Source of the DNA: Streptacidiphilus carbonis
GTDB taxonomy: Bacteria; Actinomycetota; Actinomycetes; Streptomycetales; Streptomycetaceae
Direction of reading: 5' to 3'
DNA length: 64,000 nucleotides
NCBI RefSeq assembly: GCF_000787775.1
Contig: NZ_BBPM01000008.1
Location: 119,904-183,903, forward strand
Part shown: positions 28,324-36,478 of the stretch, one piece after another
Layout: the number at the start of each line of letters is the position of its first letter
Numbering within the stretch: the first letter of the stretch is position 1
Translations under genes and position numbers: made by a program
Notes under the pieces: generated by a model
What the model was told of the DNA's origin: nothing
Seen by the model: the letters and a program-made list of their open reading frames with translations, nothing else
The model's database searches: none

Positions 28324-29076
28324 TCAGAAGTCGCCGACGCCCTTCGCCCGCAGGTACGCCAGCGGGTCGACGTCCGCGCCGTAGACGTCGCTGGTGCGGA
28401 TCTCGAAGTGCAGATGCGGTCCGGTGGAGTTGCCGGTACTGCCGGACAGCCCGAGCCTGTCGCCGGCCCGGACCTGCTGACCGGCCGTCACCTCGAAGGC
28501 CGACAGGTGCGCGTAGAGCGCGTAGCGGCCGTCGGAGAGCCGCACCACCACGGTGTTGCCGTAGCTGGTCCGCCGGCCGGCCGAGACCACGGTGCCGTCG
28601 CCGACCGCGACCACGGCGGTGCCGCTGTCGACGGCGAAGTCGGTGCCGGTGTGGTACCCGGCTGCGTACTGGCTGTCGGCGACGCCGTAGGCCTCGCTCA
28701 ACGACGCGCCGGGAACAGGAGCCGACCACTGCGCCCGCCCTGGAGCGGCGACTGCCGCGGCCTGCTTCACCGTGGCGGCGTACTTCCTGGCGGCGGCCCG
28801 GTCGCTGGAGACCCGCCCGGCCGACGTCTTCGCGCCGCTCTGCGCCGTCCGGGTCGCGGCCGCGGCGGCCGTCTGCCGGCCGGCACCCGACGCCACGGTC
28901 GCCATGGCGGGCCCCCCGATCGCCGCCAGGGCCAGCGCGCCGGTCGTGGCCAGCGCCATCAGGGCCGCACGGCCGCGCGCATGCCGACGGTGGTGGGCAT
29001 GCCGACGGCCGTGCGCATGCCGACGGTGGTGGGCGTGCCGACCGCTGCGGGCGTGCCTAGCATGGGCGCTGTGCAT
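28324..29076 (-). CDS. Secreted M23 family metallopeptidase with His/Arg-repeat N-terminus
   Basis: The 250-residue protein is a LytM-type zinc endopeptidase that would cut peptidoglycan cross-links outside the cell. All zinc and active-site motifs are intact: HTGTDFAVD, YAHLS and HLHFE. The N-terminus is unusual: four 6-residue His/Arg units (AHHRRH, AHGRRH type) before a signal-like hydrophobic helix (ALMALATTGALALAAIGG) and AMA cleavage region. The repeats come from an 18-bp DNA array. A Ser/Ala-rich linker joins the parts. It converges with the TetR gene. Confidence 0.88.
   Translation of the reverse strand: MHSAHARHARSGRHAHHRRHAHGRRHAHHRRHARGRAALMALATTGALALAAIGGPAMATVASGAGRQTAAAAATRTAQSGAKTSAGRVSSDRAAARKYAATVKQAAAVAAPGRAQWSAPVPGASLSEAYGVADSQYAAGYHTGTDFAVDSGTAVVAVGDGTVVSAGRRTSYGNTVVVRLSDGRYALYAHLSAFEVTAGQQVRAGDRLGLSGSTGNSTGPHLHFEIRTSDVYGADVDPLAYLRAKGVGDF
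28981..29052. repeat. 18-bp tandem repeat encoding His/Arg units
   Basis: Four adjacent copies related to ATGCCGACGGTGGTGGGC occupy this stretch inside the M23 gene. On the coding strand they encode AHHRRH-type hexapeptides, so copy-number changes would vary the signal-peptide n-region without a frameshift. Confidence 0.8.
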
Positions 29077-29386
29077 CAGGGGTTCGACCTCGTCCTGTCT
29101 CGGACCGTCTCAGCGGCAGTTCCGGGCGCCGGCCGGGGAGGGCTCCCTTATTCCGGACCAGTAGGAGATTAGGGGACTTCTGCCTCGATACGCTGAATTG
29201 CCACTGATGCCGCTTGTGTCCGGTTACGTCGTTGACCACTACTCCGGCCGGGATCACCGGGCCGCCACCGTGAGAAGGGCCACAGACCCCCGGGGCCGCG
29301 TTCCACCGGCATCCCGGCTGTGCCAGTCTCGGAGCCCTTATCCGGCACCGTGCACCTGCTCCCTCCCCTCAGACAGGAGCGCCACC
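29077..29386. other. Divergent intergenic region (310 bp) between M23 peptidase and aldehyde dehydrogenase genes
   Basis: No gene is supported here. It must hold promoters for both flanking genes. A TAATCT hexamer on the minus strand (around 29165-29170) could serve as a -10 box for the M23 gene. I looked for a ydaO-type c-di-AMP riboswitch, common ahead of such peptidases, and did not recognise one. Confidence 0.4.
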
Positions 29387-30934
29387 GTGACCCTCCAGCT
29401 CAAGCCCGGGACTTCCTGGGACGACACCTACGCCCGCTGCCTGGCCGCCGCGCCCGAGGCGTTCACCCCCGACCGGCTGCTGAACCTGGTCCGCGGCGAC
29501 TGGCACGCCGTCGGCACCCCCGGCGAGCACACCACCCCGTTGGACGGCACCCCGATCCCCGGACCGCCGCGGGTCGGCGTCGAGGAGGCGGCGGCCGCCG
29601 TCGACTTCGCCGTCGCCGAGCACCGCGGCTGGTCGGCGACCCCGCTGGACGAGCGCAGGGCCAGGGTGCTGGCCGCCGTCGAGGCGCTGGCCGGGCAGCG
29701 CGACCTGCTGGCCATGCTGCTGGTCTGGGAGATCGGCAAGCCCTGGCGGCCGGCCTGCGCCGATGTGGACCGTGCGCTGGACGGGGTGCGCTGGTACCTG
29801 GAGCACATCGAGCGTCAGCTCGGTGCGCGGGCCGCGTTGCCGGGTCCGGTCTCCAACATCGCCAGCTGGAACTACCCGATGAGCGTCCAGGTGCACGCCG
29901 AGCTGGTGCAGCTGCTGGCCGGGAACGCGGTGATCGCCAAGACGCCGTCCCAGGGCGGCTTCCACTGCCTCACGCTGGCGCACGCGCTGATGCGCCGCGC
30001 CGGTCTGCCGGTCACCCTGCTCTCCGGCACGGGTGCGAAGATCGCCGACTCGCTGATCCGCTCCCCCGGCCTGGGCGCGCTCGCCTTCGTCGGCGGCCGG
30101 GCCAACGGCCGCCGCGCCGCCACCTCCCTGGCAGACCTGAACCGGCGCCACTTCCTGGAGCAGGAGGGCCTCAACACCTGGGGTGTCTGGGACTACAGCG
30201 ACTGGCCGGCCCTGGCCGCACATCTGCGCAAGGGCTTCGAGTACGCCAAGCAGCGCTGCACCGCCTATCCGCGCTACGTGGTGCAGCGCAGGCTCTTCCC
30301 GGGGTTCCTGGAGACCTATCTGACCGTCCTCGGCAATCTGCGCTTCGGCCACCCGCTGGCCGTCGCCGACCCCGGGGCGGCGCTGCCCGAGCTGGACTTC
30401 GGCCCGGTGATCCACGCCGCCAAGGCCGCCGAGCTGACCCGGCACTTCGACGACGCGGTGGTCGCCCGCGCCGTCCCGCTGCACCGGGGGTCGCTGGCCG
30501 ACGGCAGCTTCCTGCCCGGCCAGGACCTGGGCGCCTACATCGCCCCGGCGAGCGTGCTCGACCCGCCGCCCAACTGGGCGCTGCACCACTCCGAGCCGTT
30601 CGGGCCGCTGGACTCGGTGGTGCTGGTGGACACCGAGTCGGAGCTGCTGGCCGCGATGAACGCCGGCAACGGATCGCTGGTCGCCAGCATCGCCACCGAC
30701 GACGCCGACTTCGCCGCCAGGATCGCCCCGGACCTGCTGGCCTTCAAGGTCGGCATCAACAAGCCGCGCTCACGCGGGGACCGCGAGGAGGTCTTCGGCG
30801 GCCTGGGCGCCTCGTGGAAGGGCGCGTTCGTCGGCGGCGACCTGCTGGTCCAGGCGGTCAGCCACGGCCCCGAGGGCGACGAGGAGAAGCTCTACGGCAA
30901 CTTCCCCGACTACTCGCTCTACCCGGCCAGATGA
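29387..30934 (+). CDS. Aldehyde dehydrogenase family protein
   Basis: The 515-residue protein starts at GTG and has an ALDH fold. The nucleophile is the Cys in YAKQRCTAYPR (~291), the general base Glu sits in FLEQEGLNTW (~258-260), and ISNIASWNYPM-like text (VSNIASWNYPMS) marks the cofactor domain. Sequence around the Cys is unlike the usual GQ.C.A motif, so it belongs to a divergent subgroup. It lies 108 bases upstream of a diiron ferritin-like gene on the same strand, a likely functional pair acting on an aldehyde or acyl substrate. Confidence 0.85.
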   Translation: MTLQLKPGTSWDDTYARCLAAAPEAFTPDRLLNLVRGDWHAVGTPGEHTTPLDGTPIPGPPRVGVEEAAAAVDFAVAEHRGWSATPLDERRARVLAAVEALAGQRDLLAMLLVWEIGKPWRPACADVDRALDGVRWYLEHIERQLGARAALPGPVSNIASWNYPMSVQVHAELVQLLAGNAVIAKTPSQGGFHCLTLAHALMRRAGLPVTLLSGTGAKIADSLIRSPGLGALAFVGGRANGRRAATSLADLNRRHFLEQEGLNTWGVWDYSDWPALAAHLRKGFEYAKQRCTAYPRYVVQRRLFPGFLETYLTVLGNLRFGHPLAVADPGAALPELDFGPVIHAAKAAELTRHFDDAVVARAVPLHRGSLADGSFLPGQDLGAYIAPASVLDPPPNWALHHSEPFGPLDSVVLVDTESELLAAMNAGNGSLVASIATDDADFAARIAPDLLAFKVGINKPRSRGDREEVFGGLGASWKGAFVGGDLLVQAVSHGPEGDEEKLYGNFPDYSLYPAR

Positions 30935-30962
30935 TCAGCCTGCTTTCTGTCCCATCCGCCTG

Positions 30963-30991
30963 TTGACCCGTCAGTAACTTCGTGTGACGCT
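30963..30991 (+). promoter_or_regulatory. Possible promoter ahead of the ferritin-like gene
   Basis: TTGACC (30963-30968) and GACGCT (30986-30991) are 17 bases apart and about 50 bases before the ATG, matching a vegetative sigma pattern approximately. The diiron gene may therefore be transcribed independently of the aldehyde dehydrogenase gene as well as with it. Confidence 0.3.
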
Positions 30992-31042
30992 CCTCAATGT
31001 GCCCTGCACCACCCGGCAACGCACAGGACGAGGAGCGCCTCG

Positions 31043-32167
31043 ATGTCGACCCACCCCCTCTACACCGTCCCGGTCGCCGAAGGAACCTGGACCGTCCCCG
31101 CGTCCGGCGCGGCCCGGTTCAACTGGGAGTACGACGACGGCCGGGACCGCTTGCTCGCCCTGTACCAGAAGGGCAAGGACAAGCAGTGGGACGCGGTCAA
31201 GCGGATCGACTGGTCCCTGGAGGTCGACCCCTACGACCCGCTGGGGCTGCCGGACGAGGCCATGGCCATCCACGGCACCAAGTACTGGGACAGGTTCAGC
31301 TCCAAGGAGCGGGCCGACCTGCGCCGGCACTACGCCTCCTGGCAGTTCAGCCAGTTCCTGCACGGTGAGCAGGGCGCGATGGTCTGCGCGGCCCGGATCG
31401 TCGAGTCGGTCCCCGACCTGGACGCCAAGTTCTACTCGGCGACGCAGACCATGGACGAGGCCCGGCACGCCGAGCTCTACTCCCGCTTCCTGCACGAGAA
31501 GATGGGGATGCTCTACCCGATCAACGACAACCTCCAGGCGCTGCTCGGCGACACCCTGCGCGACTCCCGCTGGGACATGCCCTACCTCGGCATGCAGGTG
31601 CTGATCGAGGGCCTGGCGCTGGCCGCCTTCGGGCTGCTCCGGGACACGACCACCAAGCCGCTGCCCAAGCAGCTGCTGGCGTACGTGATGCAGGACGAGG
31701 CCCGGCATGTGGCGTTCGGGCGGATGGCGCTGCGCGACTACTACGCCGGCCTGTCCGCGGCGGAGCTGGCCGAGCGCGAGGAGTTCGTGATCGAGGGCTG
31801 CTACCTGATGCGGGACCGGCTGCGGGGGGTCGAGGTGCTGACCAACTTCGGCATCCCGCTGAAGGACGCCGAGGACATCAGCGAGCAGAGCGAGTACCTG
31901 CAGTTCTTCCGCAAACTGCTGTTCTCCCGGATCGTGCCCTGCGTCAAGGACATCGGGCTGTGGGGGCCGCGGCTGCAGCAGGCCTACGTCGACATGGGCG
32001 TGCTGGAGCTGGGCGACTCCAACCTGGACCTGCTGATGCGGCAGGACGAGGAGATCGCCGAGAAGCTGGACGCCGAGCGCTTCGCCGCCGAGGAGGCGGC
32101 CCGGGTGTCGGAGGTCGAGGAGGCGATAGCCGAGGGCGCGGTCGAGGCCGCCGGCAACAGCTCCTGA
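31043..32167 (+). CDS. Ferritin-like diiron protein (ribonucleotide-reductase-like/oxygenase type)
   Basis: The 374-residue protein has the repeated ExxH pattern of diiron helical bundles: E109 in HGEQGAM, E139 and H142 in DEARH, E189 in LIEGLA, E219 and H222 in a second DEARH. This fits a ferritin-like oxidase or N-oxygenase rather than a storage ferritin, given the large size. The C-terminus is a Glu-rich helical tail. With the adjacent aldehyde dehydrogenase, a two-step oxidation or an aldehyde-handling route is likely. No known substrate is indicated. Confidence 0.85.
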   Translation: MSTHPLYTVPVAEGTWTVPASGAARFNWEYDDGRDRLLALYQKGKDKQWDAVKRIDWSLEVDPYDPLGLPDEAMAIHGTKYWDRFSSKERADLRRHYASWQFSQFLHGEQGAMVCAARIVESVPDLDAKFYSATQTMDEARHAELYSRFLHEKMGMLYPINDNLQALLGDTLRDSRWDMPYLGMQVLIEGLALAAFGLLRDTTTKPLPKQLLAYVMQDEARHVAFGRMALRDYYAGLSAAELAEREEFVIEGCYLMRDRLRGVEVLTNFGIPLKDAEDISEQSEYLQFFRKLLFSRIVPCVKDIGLWGPRLQQAYVDMGVLELGDSNLDLLMRQDEEIAEKLDAERFAAEEAARVSEVEEAIAEGAVEAAGNSS

Positions 32168-32242
32168 CCGATCATCAGACCGGCACCAAGTTATCCACAG
32201 GGCGGATGTGCGGATCACCGCCGCACCCGGCACGCTCGACCC

Positions 32243-33328
32243 ATGACTCATTCCGCAGCGGTGCAGGCGCACCGCACCCTCGATGTCGTCGCCCGCCGCC
32301 AGGGAGGCGTGGTGCTGGCCCGGCAGGCCCTGGAGGCAGGGCTGCCCAGGGACCAGATCCGCTCCCTGGTCCGGCAGGGCCGCTGGGCGGCGATGCACCA
32401 CGGGGTGTACCTGACCACCCCGCCCACGGCGCGCGGCCCCGGCGGCCGGCCGCCGCTGCTGGCCCGGGCCTGGGCGGCCCATCTGCGCTGCGGGCCCACC
32501 AGCGTGGTCGGCCTCGGGGCGGCGGCCCGGCTGCTGCGGCTGCGCGGGCTGGCGTCCGAGCCGCCGCATGTCGACGTCTATCTCCCACGCGGCCGCCATC
32601 CCCGTCCCGACCTGCGGTTACGGCTGCACCTGGCGGCACTGGGCCCGGGTGAGGTGGTGCAGCGCCGCGGGCTGCCGCTGACCTCAGTGCCGCGCACCCT
32701 GGCCGACCTGCTGCTGCGGCTGCCCGAGGAGCAGGGGCTCGGCCTGCTGGACTCGGCGCTGCACCAGGGCCTGCTCACCGACCTCGGCGCGGTCGACCGG
32801 GCGCTGCGCTACCGGCCGCGGGCCGATCCGGCCCGCACGCTGCTGCCGCTGGCGGACGGAAGGGCCGCGGCCCCGCTGGAGTCCGCCGTACGGCTGGACT
32901 GCGTCCGCGGTGGGGTCGCCCCGGACCAGCTCCAGGTGGCCCGGTCGGCGTTCTGCTGGCACCGCGGGCTGCGCCGCCCGCTGCTCGGCGAGGTCTGCGG
33001 CCGACGTGACGGGCCGGCCCGCTCGCACCGCGACGGCCGACCGCTGCTCCGCTTCACCTGGGCGGACGTCGCCGAACCCGGGGGCGCGGCCGCGCTGGTG
33101 CGCGCGGCGCTGGACGAGCTGCGGGTCAGCCGGGGTCCCGGTCCCCCGGGTCCCCCTGCGCAGGCGGCACCGGATCCGCGCCCGGACCAACGCGCGGATC
33201 CACCTCCGGCGCCGGGGCCGGCTTCCGCCGACCGAACCAGCCCGCCACCGCGGCTGCGACCAGATCGGCCACCATCGTCAGCACCCTGGAGACCAGGGCC
33301 AGCGCCGTGGCCCGACCCACGTCCATGA
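32243..33328 (+). CDS. AbiEi-type antitoxin-domain protein with degenerate C-terminal (DUF559-like) part
   Basis: The N-terminal ~90 residues match the AbiEi-type winged-helix domain (GGVVLARQALEAGLPRDQIRSLV split, then GRWAAMHHGVYL). The C-terminal region should resemble a DUF559/endonuclease-like domain; GRPLLRFTWADV is retained, but the segment before it (about residues 230-265) lacks the usual acidic VEVDG core. The frame continues ~200 bases into the opposite-strand gene and ends in a Pro/Arg-rich tail unlike any domain. Frameshift or deletion is likely. No toxin gene is adjacent. Confidence 0.65.
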   Translation: MTHSAAVQAHRTLDVVARRQGGVVLARQALEAGLPRDQIRSLVRQGRWAAMHHGVYLTTPPTARGPGGRPPLLARAWAAHLRCGPTSVVGLGAAARLLRLRGLASEPPHVDVYLPRGRHPRPDLRLRLHLAALGPGEVVQRRGLPLTSVPRTLADLLLRLPEEQGLGLLDSALHQGLLTDLGAVDRALRYRPRADPARTLLPLADGRAAAPLESAVRLDCVRGGVAPDQLQVARSAFCWHRGLRRPLLGEVCGRRDGPARSHRDGRPLLRFTWADVAEPGGAAALVRAALDELRVSRGPGPPGPPAQAAPDPRPDQRADPPPAPGPASADRTSPPPRLRPDRPPSSAPWRPGPAPWPDPRP

Positions 33329-34226
33329 CCGGGGAGAGCATCGCGACCAGGATCACCTCGCGCACCCCGGCCCCGGCCGGGGCGAAGATGACCAGGAAGC
33401 CCGCGCTCCAGGCGAAGGCGAATCCGCCGACGGCGGGTGCCAGCGACTTCACCATGGGCGCGCCCATGCCCACCGCCAGGATCCAGATCTGCAGCCCGGT
33501 CAGCGCCCAGTACAACAGCGACCAGCACAGCGACAGGGCGACGGTCCGGCCGGAGACCCGGTGCTCCAGGGCCGGGCGGCGGGCCAGCCTGAGCAGCCGG
33601 TCCAGCAGCGGGTTGAGCAGCCGGGGGTGCAGCGCGGCCAGGATCACCGGGACGGCCAGGAACGCCCAGCCGTAGCCGCCGGTCGATCCGCCCTGCAGGA
33701 AGGGCAGCGCGCAGGCCGTGCAGAGCAGCCCGCTGGCGAGGGAGACCAGCATCGCGAGCGCGGCCGAACTCGCCGAGCGGCGCGGCGGGATCCGGTACGC
33801 CCGGCCGAGGTCCATCTGCGCCACCACGGACCACACCGAACCCGGGAGGTACTTGCCGAGCTGGCCCACGAAGAACACCTGCGACGCCCCGCGCAGCGGC
33901 GGCCGGGAGCCGAAGCCCGCCAGCAGCGTCCGCCAGGCCTGCATGCTCGTCAGCGACGCCAGCAGCAGGGCGGCGAGCGCTCCGGCCAGAGCCGCCCAGC
34001 CGAGTTGCGACAGCCCGGACTTGACCTCGCCCCAGCGCGAGGCCAGCGCGTAGCCGCCGAGCCCGACCGCCGCCAGCACGAAGACCACCCGGACGACCCG
34101 GCCCATCGGACCCTTGTTCATGACGCCCCGCAGCCGTCCGACCCAGCCCGTCCGAACCCCGCTGTCCGGAGTGCGGGTGCGCTGGGACAGGTCGCGCTCA
34201 GCTTCGTTGACTGCGGGGTCGGGCAT
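33126..34226 (-). CDS. Lysylphosphatidylglycerol synthase-TM/UPF0104 membrane protein (flippase-like)
   Basis: The 366-residue protein has about eight membrane segments and the features of the LPG-synthase transmembrane region family: SMQAWRTLLAGFG, VFFVGQLGKYLPGSVW and FAFAWSAGFLVIFAPAGAGVREVIL. Family members flip or transport lipids across the membrane. The start is ATG at 34226; the frame extends upstream without support. It overlaps the convergent AbiEi-type gene by ~200 bases. Neighbours are a methyltransferase and glycosyltransferases, which fits lipid-linked glycan handling. Confidence 0.85.
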   Translation of the reverse strand: MPDPAVNEAERDLSQRTRTPDSGVRTGWVGRLRGVMNKGPMGRVVRVVFVLAAVGLGGYALASRWGEVKSGLSQLGWAALAGALAALLLASLTSMQAWRTLLAGFGSRPPLRGASQVFFVGQLGKYLPGSVWSVVAQMDLGRAYRIPPRRSASSAALAMLVSLASGLLCTACALPFLQGGSTGGYGWAFLAVPVILAALHPRLLNPLLDRLLRLARRPALEHRVSGRTVALSLCWSLLYWALTGLQIWILAVGMGAPMVKSLAPAVGGFAFAWSAGFLVIFAPAGAGVREVILVAMLSPVMDVGRATALALVSRVLTMVADLVAAAVAGWFGRRKPAPAPEVDPRVGPGADPVPPAQGDPGDRDPG

Positions 34227-34350
34227 GCGGGGAGCATAACCGTCGGAGCTGTGGCCGGGCCCGACCGCCGGCCCACGCGCTCCCGTGCCCGGGGACCGGG
34301 GTGGACGCGGGTGCGGATGCGGCACCGGTTCGGCTCCGTCCCGGCGACGG

Positions 34351-35151
34351 TCAGGCCTGTGCGGTCGCGGTGGCGCTGCGGCGGGCGCGGACGACCAGTC
34401 CGGTGCCCTTCTCCGGGAACGCCCGCTGGAGCAGTCGGAACGGGTCGGTGCCCAGCCGGATGGCCGCGCCGCGCAGCCGGCCGCTCGGCTGGAACAGCCG
34501 GCCGGAGCCTGCGGTGCGCTCCTCGATCGAGGTGTCCGCGGCGCGGGCCAGCCGGCGCCTGCCGATGGCGTTGCGGATGCCCTCGAGGACGAAGCCCAGC
34601 CCCGCGCCGCAGTGCAGCACCTCGACGTCCTCGAACCCGGCGCTGTGCAGCAGCCCGGTCAGGCCGGCCGGGTCGTAGCGGCGGAAGTGCCCCACCAGCT
34701 CGTCCCAGGCGCCGAACCGGTCCTGGTAGGCCGGCACCGACAGCAGCAGCCACCCGCCGGGCTTCACCTTCTCGGCGAACTCCGCCAGCGCCGCCTTGTC
34801 GTCCTCCAGGTGCTCCAGCACCTCGAAGGCGCACACCATGCCGAACTGCTGGTCGCCCAGCTCCTTGGCCATCAGGTTCTTCACCCGGCCCCGGCCGACC
34901 GCGGCCACCCGCCCGCTGGCCACGCTGTACGAGGTCTCGTCCGGCTCGATCCCCAGGTAGTCGTCGTAGCGCAGCGCGAGCCGCGCTCCCACGGCGCCCT
35001 GCCCGCAACCGATCTCCAGGACGTCGGTCACCCCGTCGGGCAGCAGCCGGGAGATCGCGTCGTACCTGAGCCAGGTGTTCGGCATCAGCGGTGCGACCGC
35101 GTCCATGACCGGCGCCGATCCCGGACGGTCTCCCGTCGTCCTGGCGTCCAT
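34351..35151 (-). CDS. Class I SAM-dependent methyltransferase
   Basis: The 266-residue protein has motif I VLEIGCGQGAVGARLA, an acidic GIEPDETS at strand 2, CAFEVLEHLEDD and VKPGGWLLLSVP. The C-terminal part is helical with a Arg/Ala-rich tail. The arrangement VLEH and HFRRYDPAG is common among methyltransferases that act on glycans or glycolipid precursors, consistent with neighbouring glycosyltransferases. The substrate is not established. Confidence 0.87.
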   Translation of the reverse strand: MDARTTGDRPGSAPVMDAVAPLMPNTWLRYDAISRLLPDGVTDVLEIGCGQGAVGARLALRYDDYLGIEPDETSYSVASGRVAAVGRGRVKNLMAKELGDQQFGMVCAFEVLEHLEDDKAALAEFAEKVKPGGWLLLSVPAYQDRFGAWDELVGHFRRYDPAGLTGLLHSAGFEDVEVLHCGAGLGFVLEGIRNAIGRRRLARAADTSIEERTAGSGRLFQPSGRLRGAAIRLGTDPFRLLQRAFPEKGTGLVVRARRSATATAQA

Positions 35152-35296
35152 AGCAACCCCTCAAGCGCTGACATCAAGTCGACCGCGGTCACTCTAGCCC
35201 GTTCGGAACGGCCGCTGCGAGTGTCGAATTGCCATACGGAGGCTGAACTTCCGGTCCCGCCTCGGCCGTGCCGCCGGGTGCCCTACTGTTCGTCCC

Positions 35297-36445
35297 ATGC
35301 GCGTTCTGGTCTTCGGCACCTATGACACGTCCTCGCACCCCCGGGTCGGCATCATCGCCGACGGGCTGCGCTCCCACGGCATGGACGTGCAGGAGTGCAA
35401 CGTCCCGCTGGGCCTGGACACCGCGGGCCGGGTGGCCATGCTGGCCCAGCCCTGGCGGGTGCCGCTGCTGCTGCTCCGGCTGGCCTCGCGCTGGTGGCGG
35501 CTGGCCCGGACGGCGCGGCGGATGCCGCGGCCGGACGTGGTGCTGGTCGGCTACCTCGGCCACTTCGACGTGCGGCTGGCCCGGCTGCTGTTCCGGCGCA
35601 CCCCGATCGTGCTGGACCACCTGATCAGCGCCGGCGACACGGCCCGGGACCGCAGGCTGTCCGGCGGCGGCCTCAAGCAGGTGCTGCTGCAGGCCATCGA
35701 CTCGGGCGCGCTGAAGGCCGCCACGGTGGTCGTGGTGGACACCGAGGAGCACCGGCAGGCGCTGCCCGAGGCCGACCGGGAGCGCGCCCTGGTGGTCCCG
35801 GTCGGCGCGCCCGACTACTGGTTCGAGGCGGGCGCCGCGGCCGCCGCGGCCCGCGACGCGGAGAACGCCCGGAACGCCCGGAACGCCGGAACGGTCGCAG
35901 ACGCCGCCCCCGCCCCGCTGAGCGCGGTCTTCTACGGCCTGTTCACCCCGCTGCAGGGCGCCGCGGTCATCACCGCGGCCCTGGCCGACCTGGACGGCGT
36001 GCCGGTCGAGCTGACGATGATCGGGCACGGCCAGGACTCCGAGGCGGCCCGCGGCGCCGCACCGGCCGACGCCTCTGTCCGCTGGCTGGACTGGGTGCCA
36101 GCCGCCGAACTGCCCGCCGTGGTGGCCGCCCACGACGTCTGCCTGGGCATCTTCGGCACCGGCCCCAAGGCGCTGCGGGTGGTCCCCAACAAGGTCTTCC
36201 AGGGTGCCGCGGCCGGCTGCGCGCTGATCACCTCCGACACCGAGCCGCAGCGGCGCGAGCTGGGCGCCGCTGCGCTGCTGGTGCCGCCGGGCGACCCGGA
36301 GGCGCTGGCCGCGGCGCTGCGCGGGCTCGCCGAGGACCGGGCGGAGCTGGACCGGATGAAGCAGGCGGCCCGCTCCGCGGCCGAGGACCGCTTCGGCCCG
36401 GCGGAAGTGGTCCAGCCCTTGGTGGACCTGCTCACCAAGGGCTGA
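35297..36445 (+). CDS. Glycosyltransferase (GT4/GT1-like, GT-B fold)
   Basis: The 382-residue protein has an N-terminal Rossmann start (RVLVFGTYDTSSHPRV) and a donor-binding C-terminus with VPNKVFQGAAAGCALITSDTEPQRRELG followed by LVPPGDPEALAAALRGL. It has no membrane helix. It probably uses a nucleotide-sugar donor. The region from ~185 to 202 is a low-complexity Ala/Arg/Asn linker (AAAAAARDAENARNARNAG). It is convergent with the GT2 gene. Confidence 0.87.
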   Translation: MRVLVFGTYDTSSHPRVGIIADGLRSHGMDVQECNVPLGLDTAGRVAMLAQPWRVPLLLLRLASRWWRLARTARRMPRPDVVLVGYLGHFDVRLARLLFRRTPIVLDHLISAGDTARDRRLSGGGLKQVLLQAIDSGALKAATVVVVDTEEHRQALPEADRERALVVPVGAPDYWFEAGAAAAAARDAENARNARNAGTVADAAPAPLSAVFYGLFTPLQGAAVITAALADLDGVPVELTMIGHGQDSEAARGAAPADASVRWLDWVPAAELPAVVAAHDVCLGIFGTGPKALRVVPNKVFQGAAAGCALITSDTEPQRRELGAAALLVPPGDPEALAAALRGLAEDRAELDRMKQAARSAAEDRFGPAEVVQPLVDLLTKG

Positions 36446-36478
36446 ACCAGCGGGCTGAACGCGAGAGCTGAACCCCGG

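Noticed and set aside
29077-29386. ydaO-type c-di-AMP riboswitch upstream of the M23 peptidase
   Set aside because: Expected conserved blocks were not recognised in either strand; a covariance-model search would settle it.
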